From NCBI RefSeq assembly GCF_001540865.1, contig NC_033637.1, forward strand, positions 10,409,078 through 10,473,077: a stretch of 64,000 nucleotides of DNA, read 5' to 3'. Made by a program: the position numbers and the translations under genes. The DNA comes from Ananas comosus. Its lineage: Eukaryota > Streptophyta > Magnoliopsida > Poales > Bromeliaceae. The notes below the pieces were generated by a model that had not been told where the DNA came from, searched no databases, and saw only the letters and a list, made by a program, of their open reading frames with translations. Below are positions 57,613-64,000 of this stretch, piece after piece. Position 1 is the first letter of the stretch, and each line of letters begins with the position of its first letter.

Positions 57613-60045
57613 TTATTCTTATATATATATATTATTCTTAATAAATCACACTAGCTAGGAATGAAAAAAGTGGTCAAACACAAACTTTCCTGTGTCTAGT
57701 ACTAAATGTTTGCAAATTTGGCCTACTCAAAAAAAAAAAAGAAAAAAAAAGGGAAAAAAAAAAAGGGAGTTAGCTATGTTGGATGACAAGTTGATGTTAA
57801 TTAATTACTCTTTCTTGATGCATCAAACATAAAGGCTAAAGAGGGAGGTGGAATCTAGGATCTAGTCTACAATGACTCAATAGGAATGGAACCAATTTCT
57901 GAACTTGTTTGAATAGCATATTATATATTTGATCACAATGAGAATTGATCAAAATGCATGTCATTTTTGTTATGATAAGTGAAATAAAAATCAAAAAAAC
58001 ATCCACGAATGAAGTTGTAGAAAATTATCGCGCATAGAGTCATAGCATTACAAAGAGATCCAGCGACGACGAAAATTTCAAGAAATTTAATTATCAATCA
58101 TTTTCCATCTGTGAACAAAATGGTTGTTTCTTGAAGCAAAAAAAAAAAAAAAAAAAAAAAATCATTTACACATGCATACACGTAACTTCGAGTTGAAAAA
58201 GAAAAGGATTAACACATACTCATGGTACTTTCGCTTTTCATGGACTTAATATGTTTGAACACCAATTAGCTTACGATTTTCGCATAACCAATGGACGTAC
58301 AACTCCCTTACTACTTTACATAAGTTTCAATTTATTGTGCACATGTAGCCTTGCTTGCAACTACTACAAGCTGCCAAATGGTACCTGTTGCGACTTATTA
58401 TTAGAAAGATAACGGCAATTGCAATTCATAAGGTGGAATAGTATGACTTTCGCATGCACTCATGGATTACCAAACTTAATTTAGTATGGCACAAGAAAGG
58501 ATGGAACTCTCTGAACCACTTAAAATGCTTAATACATAGCCTGACTTTTATCTTACCACTGTAATTAATAGACCTTAACGAGTACTATTCTTAGAGTTAC
58601 CCTCATATAGAATTAAAGAATTTTGGTGTACTAGCAAGAGAGAGAGAGAGAGAGAGAGAGAGAGCATCCAATTAGGGCATTTAATACTAATCTATATTTT
58701 GGCATTGGGCATTATTCTCTCCCTTGTTTTCCTCCTCCTCTCCTGCCCTTTTCTAGGATTCCCTGTCCCCTATAGAAGACACCCTTGCAACAAATTATTT
58801 AATCCCAAAAATTACAAGAAAAAGATCAAGCAGATTCCAGTTCTATTCATTCAATCACTACCAAACAACTCAATTCACCTATTCACTACTTACACCATGT
58901 CTTGTAGTCATGTGTTAGCATGTAGTTAATTAATTTATACACTAAGTAAGAACTGAAAGAAGGTAAATTAACAACTAACACCACATGAAGGGGGTTGACT
59001 ACTACATGGGATATGATGTGATTTAACACACAAGAATTCAAGTTACATCTATATTCTCAAAAGTAATTAGAAGGTTCTTAAATCGGGTTTGAGGATTGGC
59101 ACAAGTAACTTAATTTTGAGTCAGATTCAGACTTAAAAATTGATAAGAGTTTAAAGCTTTCAAAGAGATCAAGAGACTTAAAATGAGCATTTTGGTTCTA
59201 ATCTTCCTTTTGTTCTATATATAATTAATCAGAATTAAACTCTAAATTTTGTTTTGAAATTACACAAAGCTTAGGGTTTTCATGAGAGCTAGGTTTTTTA
59301 CTTCTCTTTCATGAAATTTGGAGTGAGCTAACACCAAGAAGAGCACACAAGTGTGTATTCTATCCTAAATTTCTCCTCTATCATAATGAAAATGGTGATC
59401 ACTCGCACTAGCTAATTAACGATGTAGACGTGAAAGCGACCAAACCACGTAAGTCCTTCGCGCCATTCATCTATTCAATTTTTTTACATTTAGTTGCTAT
59501 CATGATATGCACAAATCATCACCAAGGGTGTAATAAATTAACAATGATCAGGAGAAAATAACTTAGCAAATAAGATTACTTGTGGAATGAGATCACTTAA
59601 TTTGTAGCGTTGCTTATAGATTAAAAAAAATGTGTCAATGTGGACATCATTACAGCTGCCACATGAATTTAATTGACATTCCATTTTGACTGAAAAGTTG
59701 TTCCCCATTAGTTACATTAATTAGTATTTTGTTCTAAACGTTCGATTGATAGAGACTAGTACAAGCATTAACAGTTGGACAAAGCTGAATCTTGAAGCTT
59801 ACTCTATCAGATTAAGTCAGAAAAAGGTACCAATCTTAGTGCAGCAACAAACTGAACTAAACTTGTACTTCCAAATCTATTTTTTTTCAAGCCAAATTAA
59901 TTGTAGAGTGTATTATTATATCTATATATATTTAGATATAAATATTCTACATTGGTCACATAATTAAATTTATAAATGTGAAACAGAAACAAACTTGAGG
60001 TTAATTTTATGGTCAAAAGCCAGAATATATACATTTATAGGGGAA
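57613..60045. other. Intergenic sequence upstream of GH3, no gene recognised
   Basis: A (GA)n run lies at 58637-58664 and poly-A runs near 57730 and 58140. A hydrophobic frame at 58699-58926 lacks an ATG start, splice support and family resemblance. Confidence 0.5.
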
Positions 60046-60046
60046 C

Positions 60047-60276
60047 TAGGCTGGAGTACTATCAGTAGCACCAAGCTATTGGCACTATTAATTTTTTAGC
60101 TCTTAGATTGAAAAATGGGTGGTTAGGATGATGTGGGCCCCCTAGAGTTTAGTTAGTGGTTGGTTGAATAGTATAATCTAACGGGTAAAAATAATCAGAA
60201 GGTTAAATCTTACGGTGGAAAACCCGATAGCACAAAATTCTTGGTGCTATTAATAGTACCCTAGCCGGACTCCTTA
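60047..60276. mobile_element. Microsatellite-type MITE, short form, copy J
   Basis: The left end 'aggctggagtactatcagta' followed by 'gcaccaag' and the right end 'ttggtgctattaatagtacc' followed by 'ctagccggact' are inverted repeats. The interior block 'ggttaggatgatgtgggccc' is the short-form signature. Only short TA words remain at its edges. Confidence 0.75.
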
Positions 60277-60280
60277 TAGG

Positions 60281-60286
60281 GAGACA
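60281..60286. promoter_or_regulatory. Possible auxin response element upstream of GH3
   Basis: GAGACA is the reverse of TGTCTC, the classic ARF-binding word in GH3 promoters. It lies about 1.4 kb upstream of the ATG. A 6-base match can occur by chance. Confidence 0.25.
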
Positions 60287-61229
60287 TAGATTTAATAAGA
60301 AGGGCATGATTCAACCACTGAACTCTATTTTGATTCCCAGCAGTACATTCCTTAAGATAATAAGCTTCCAAAGTCCTTCTAAAGAACCAGTTTGGTGACA
60401 GTGCTCATACACAAACAAACTGCCAAACACTCCCCTTGTTTCTGGTACTTTGTTTTTGAGCTGAATCTCAATACAATTCTCTCAGGTAAAAACAAGTGAA
60501 TGAATCAGTACTTGCATGGCTGAAATATTTCTCTCTTTTTGAGTCATCTTCCACCTATGGCTTGACTTTTAGAATAATTTATTTGTCCTATCTATCAAAC
60601 TACTGGGATTCTCGGTAGCAAGGCATAGTAAAGAAAAGGCTTAGATCTTGAGTTCAAATCCTGATAGAGAGGCTCCGAAGCCTCGAACACGTACGGAAAC
60701 ACAATTCCTAATTACTCAAAAAAAAAAAAAAGCAGAAAAAAGGATTCTCTACATTGAATAGTAGTGGCCAGATTTTGTGATGAAAAATCTAAAAACGTTA
60801 TTGCTGTTATAAGAGCTAAAATGAACTCTCAGGTTTAAAAGTAGACGCTCTAATATAAATATTTTAAATATTTTTGGCATTGCAAAGTTGTTATTTTCTT
60901 ATTTTCATAATTAGTTCTATTTTCATATATATAGGTATATATACTCAATCTGCACTCCTAGTTCTGGACTAAATTAATAATACCCAAAAAGATAAAAATA
61001 TGTACTGAAAAATCAGTGTTTTTGAAGAAGTTTGTTCAAAGTTCTAAGTTACTGTTTGGGCCCTAAAAGTAATGCAAGTGTAGTAAAATCTGGTGACACA
61101 GGAATAGCTGATAAGGTTTTTGGCTCTATGTATTGGTTGTATTAAAAAACTCCCATGAGGTTTGACCCATAATAGCTGCATCTAATCACAAGCTACCAGA
61201 CTTTTGCACATGTGTAGGACCTCCATAAC

Positions 61230-61230
<1 letters not shown>

Positions 61231-61268
<38 letters not shown>
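61231..61268. repeat. (CT)n microsatellite in the GH3 promoter
   Basis: A CT run about 240 bp upstream of the GH3 TATA box. Together with the GA run at 61418-61451 it gives a purine/pyrimidine-rich promoter of the GAGA type bound by BPC proteins in plants. Confidence 0.85.
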
Positions 61269-61270
<2 letters not shown>

Positions 61271-61411
61271 CCCCAAACACCCCTCTCCTCTTTCCCATAA
61301 ATCTGTTGGAGATGCATCAATTCCTAAAATTCCAACCCAAAACACCACCTCTTTATTTATCCCTCTCCCTTGCTTGATCAGAAGCTACCAAGAAGCAGAA
61401 ACCCAAATCAG

Positions 61412-61454
<43 letters not shown>

Positions 61455-61472
61455 AAGAGATAGAATGGTTGC

Positions 61473-61480
61473 TTATATAT
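61473..61480 (+). promoter_or_regulatory. TATA box of the GH3 gene
   Basis: TTATATAT lies about 245 bp upstream of the ATG. A start near 61505 would give a leader of about 220 nt with two CT tracts (61582-61625 and 61681-61700). Confidence 0.55.
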
Positions 61481-61522
61481 GAGCCCAAGGCATAACAGTG
61501 TAGAGAGTCAGATCCTTAAGAA

Positions 61523-61570
61523 ATGTGCCAGTACCTTTATATCATCTTATCTCTTCACTCCCTTTGCTAG
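61523..61570 (+). promoter_or_regulatory. Upstream ORF 1 in the GH3 leader
   Basis: ATG to TAG, 15 codons plus stop (MCQYLYIILSLHSLC). It would be translated before GH3 if transcription starts near 61505. It does not overlap the main frame. Confidence 0.4.
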
Positions 61571-61578
61571 ACATATAC

Positions 61579-61627
<49 letters not shown>

Positions 61628-61639
61628 ATTCTCTGGGCC

Positions 61640-61672
61640 ATGAAAGCATATCCTTCTCTCTCATTGAAGTAG
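61640..61672 (+). promoter_or_regulatory. Upstream ORF 2 in the GH3 leader
   Basis: ATG to TAG, 10 codons plus stop (MKAYPSLSLK), between the two CT tracts and 53 nt before the GH3 ATG. Confidence 0.4.
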
Positions 61673-61725
61673 CCCCTATTCTCTCTCTCTCTCTCTCTCT
61701 ACAACCATCCTAACTAGAATCAACT

Positions 61726-63504
61726 ATGATACCCCACAGTGATCCAAATGATGGGCCAGGAACCATGAAGCTCATAGAGGAACTAACCACCAATGCAGGC
61801 CAAGTCCAACAACAAGTTCTAAAGGAGATCTTAACAGGAAATGCCAACACTGAGTATCTTCACGGCTTCCTTAATGGCGAGACCGATCGCAGCCTCTTCC
61901 GGCGGAGAGTACCTATTGTCGATTACGATAGAGTCAAGCCTTATATCGAGCGGATCGCCAACGGCGAACCATCTGATATAATCTCTTCAAAACCAATTGT
62001 AGAGCTCCTCACAAGGTATATATATATATATATCTATAGTATGTATTTACATATAAGTATCTACTCTCATTAATTTCTAGCTCTAGTATACACTAATATA
62101 TATATCTCTGTCCTCTGCACTGAATCCTTTTGCACAGCTCTGGGACTTCAGGGGGGCAGCCAAAGATGATGCCTTCCACCGAAGAAGATCTCGATCGAAA
62201 GACTTTTATGTACAACCTTCTAATCCCTGTGATGAACCAGTGAGCATTCTCTTCTCTTCTCTTCTATTCTATCCCTTGCTTTCCATATAAAAGAGTAGTA
62301 TATATGTGCCACAGTGATCACAGAAATGAGCTATAGCTTGTTCATGGTGATCTTTGTTAGTTCTTATATATATATCCACAAGATCGATCTTATACCAGGA
62401 AATTAATAACCCATAAATAATAGTCTTAAACCTACGCTCCGCAATTGTCAGAAAAGGAATATATATAGACAGGAAAGCGCAGAAGCATATATCACTTGTA
62501 GAAAATTGAACCCATGAACTCACAGAACGGATTAATTAGGACTAACTCTTACATTAGTGCTATATACCCATCCACAAATTGGTTTAATAAGAAATGACCA
62601 AGTGATCATTTATTTGAAAAAAGAGGTAACACATGGGATAAGAATGATCTTAGAAGTTTAAAGTAACGTAAAGTTAAATTTTAGAAAACTGCTCAGAAAT
62701 AGTCTTAACACTGGATATCTGGCGAAATTCGCAGGTACGTGGACGGGCTCGACCGAGGGAAAGGGATGTACCTCCTCTTCATAAAGCCCGAGATCAGCAC
62801 ACCCTCGGGCCTGACCGCGAGGCCCGTCCTCACCAGCTACTACAAGAGCCGCCACTTCCGCGACCGGCCCTTCAACCGGTTCAACGTCTACACGAGCCCC
62901 GACGAGACCATCCTCTGCGCAGACAGCAAGCAAAGCATGTACTGCCAGCTCCTCTGCGGCCTCGCCCAGCGCTCCGACGTTCTCCGGGTCGGGGCCGTCT
63001 TCGCCTCCGCGTTCCTCCGCGCGCTCAAGTTCTTAGAAGACCACTGGGAAGAGCTGTGCTCCGACATCCGAACCGGCACCGTAAGCGAGTGGATCGCCGA
63101 TCCCTCCTGTCGGGACGCCACTCAGCGGGTTCTACAACAACCCAATCCGGATCTCGCAGCGTCGATTGCGAAAGAGTGCGCGAAAGAGCCGTGGGAAGGG
63201 ATAGTGAAGAGACTATGGCCGAGAACCAAGTACATAGACGTTATAGTAACGGGTTCGATGGCGCAATACATACCACTGCTCGAGTTCTACGGAGGGGGAT
63301 TACCGTTGGTTTCGACGATGTACGCGTCGTCGGAGTGTTACTTTGGGATCAATTTGAGGCCGTTGGATCTCCCCGGGGATGTATCTTACACGTTGCTTCC
63401 CAATATGTGCTACTACGAGTTCATAAAGGTGGAGAAGAACGAAGAGGAGGAGAGAGATGAGGCTTTGGAGTGTAATGGTGATGGTAACATTGAAAATAAT
63501 GAGA

Positions 63505-63541
<37 letters not shown>

Positions 63542-64000
63542 TATTAAAAATAATACAAAGGTGGTGGATCTCGTGGACGTGGAGGAGGGATGCTACTACG
63601 AGTTGGTGGTCACCACATTTACAGGTGAGCTTTCGCTTTCTCTTATACATGCCCCACATGTTTCTTTTTTTATTTTAGTTTTATTTTTTTGTCTCTCATT
63701 TTATTATTTATTATTTGTTATTATTATTATTATTATTATTGGCCTAAATGTGTTCATACCCACTTAACTATGGATGATTTGAAAATATGTTAATTTCTGA
63801 TATTTTGTTTTGGTTTTTAATTTGAACCTATCAACAATTGGCAAAAGTTTATTGCAGATTTTTTTTTTTTCATTTTTTGTAATGAATAAACTATGGATGA
63901 TTTTGAAATAGGTCCCTAAACTATTTCTTTTGAGAATTTGAATCTCCCAACTTTGGCACTTTATTATTTTCAAAATTTTGGCCAAACTTAACACAGTTTA
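61726..64000 (+). CDS. GH3: GH3 acyl-acid-amido synthetase, group II-like (3' part outside window)
   Basis: Exons 61726-62015, 62138-62239 and 62735-63624 give 427 complete codons. Exon 3 ends in phase 1 at GTGAGC, and no further exon appears before the window ends. GH3 enzymes of the ANL (adenylating) superfamily adenylate plant acids such as indole-3-acetate or jasmonate and join them to amino acids in the cytosol. Visible motifs are [10 protein letters not shown] (residues 97-106, ATP loop), [25 protein letters not shown] (327-338) and the start of the third motif ([10 protein letters not shown]). The N-terminal [19 protein letters not shown] and YFGINLRP resemble auxin-conjugating group II members, but substrate cannot be settled without the C-terminal half. 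A loop at about residues 365-405 is expanded by acidic residues and a poly-Asn run encoded by (AAT)n. Exon 3 is GC-rich. Two short upstream ORFs precede the start. Confidence 0.92.
63507..63539 (+). repeat. (AAT)n microsatellite coding for poly-Asn in GH3
   Basis: Eleven consecutive AAT codons lie inside GH3 exon 3. They sit in a surface-type loop between the YEF(I/L)-like strand and the VDLVDVEEG block, a region that varies in length between GH3 proteins. Confidence 0.9.
63625..64000. other. GH3 intron 3, incomplete
   Basis: The GT donor is at 63625. The rest is T-rich intron with (TTA)n at 63718-63740. No acceptor followed by the expected LNRYRVGD motif is found. Confidence 0.7.

Noticed and set aside
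58699..58926. 76-aa hydrophobic frame resembling a signal peptide
   Set aside because: It starts at TTG, has no ATG, no conserved motif and no neighbouring exon.
62888..63121. Minus-strand frames opposite GH3 exon 3
   Set aside because: They are shadows of a GC-rich exon whose plus frame matches GH3 throughout.

Overview
This is a nuclear plant chromosome segment, almost certainly from a monocot. The genes have many spliced exons. The first exons of the NEF1-like and GH3 genes are very GC-rich with GC-ending codons, as is usual in monocots. The space between and inside genes is AT-rich and full of MITEs, Cassandra TRIMs, solo LTRs and (TA)n/(CT)n microsatellites. A pineapple-like or other commelinid source would fit, but the sequence alone does not prove the species.

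Four protein-coding genes can be supported and were rebuilt exon by exon. (1) 9075-16362, plus strand, 15 exons, 488 aa: a DUF3754 (TMEM143-like) membrane protein. (2) 17191-22253, minus strand, 5 exons, 188 aa: mitochondrial succinate dehydrogenase assembly factor 2 (SDHAF2/SDH5). It lies tail-to-tail with gene 1, only 828 bp away. (3) 25665-34649, minus strand, 4 exons, 1,061 aa: the orthologue of Arabidopsis NO EXINE FORMATION 1 (NEF1), a large multi-pass protein needed for pollen exine. (4) 61726 to beyond the right edge, plus strand: a GH3 acyl-acid-amido synthetase; three exons are present and the 3' part is cut off. The genes look like ordinary housekeeping, pollen and hormone genes and do not form a pathway cluster.

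The left 9 kb holds MITEs, TRIM-like fragments and one possible orphan terminal exon, with no complete gene. SDHAF2 intron 3 is largely an array of MITEs separated by compound microsatellites. Two hairpin MITEs with Mutator-type 9-bp target duplications lie just upstream of the SDHAF2 promoter. NEF1 intron 1 contains a decayed copy of part of NEF1's own first exon. The 27 kb between NEF1 and GH3 has no credible gene. It is a nest of transposons: a putative 2.4-kb solo LTR, a 1.77-kb solo LTR with perfect target duplication, four Cassandra copies (one split by two later insertions), and a 2.6-kb hAT-type element holding further nested elements.

The most unusual feature is a group of at least eleven MITEs bounded by (TA)n and (CT)n tracts. 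Within each copy the two ends share a hairpin word, and the word differs between copies. Three single-N positions mark assembly joins; two are flanked by duplicated sequence that is probably artefactual.
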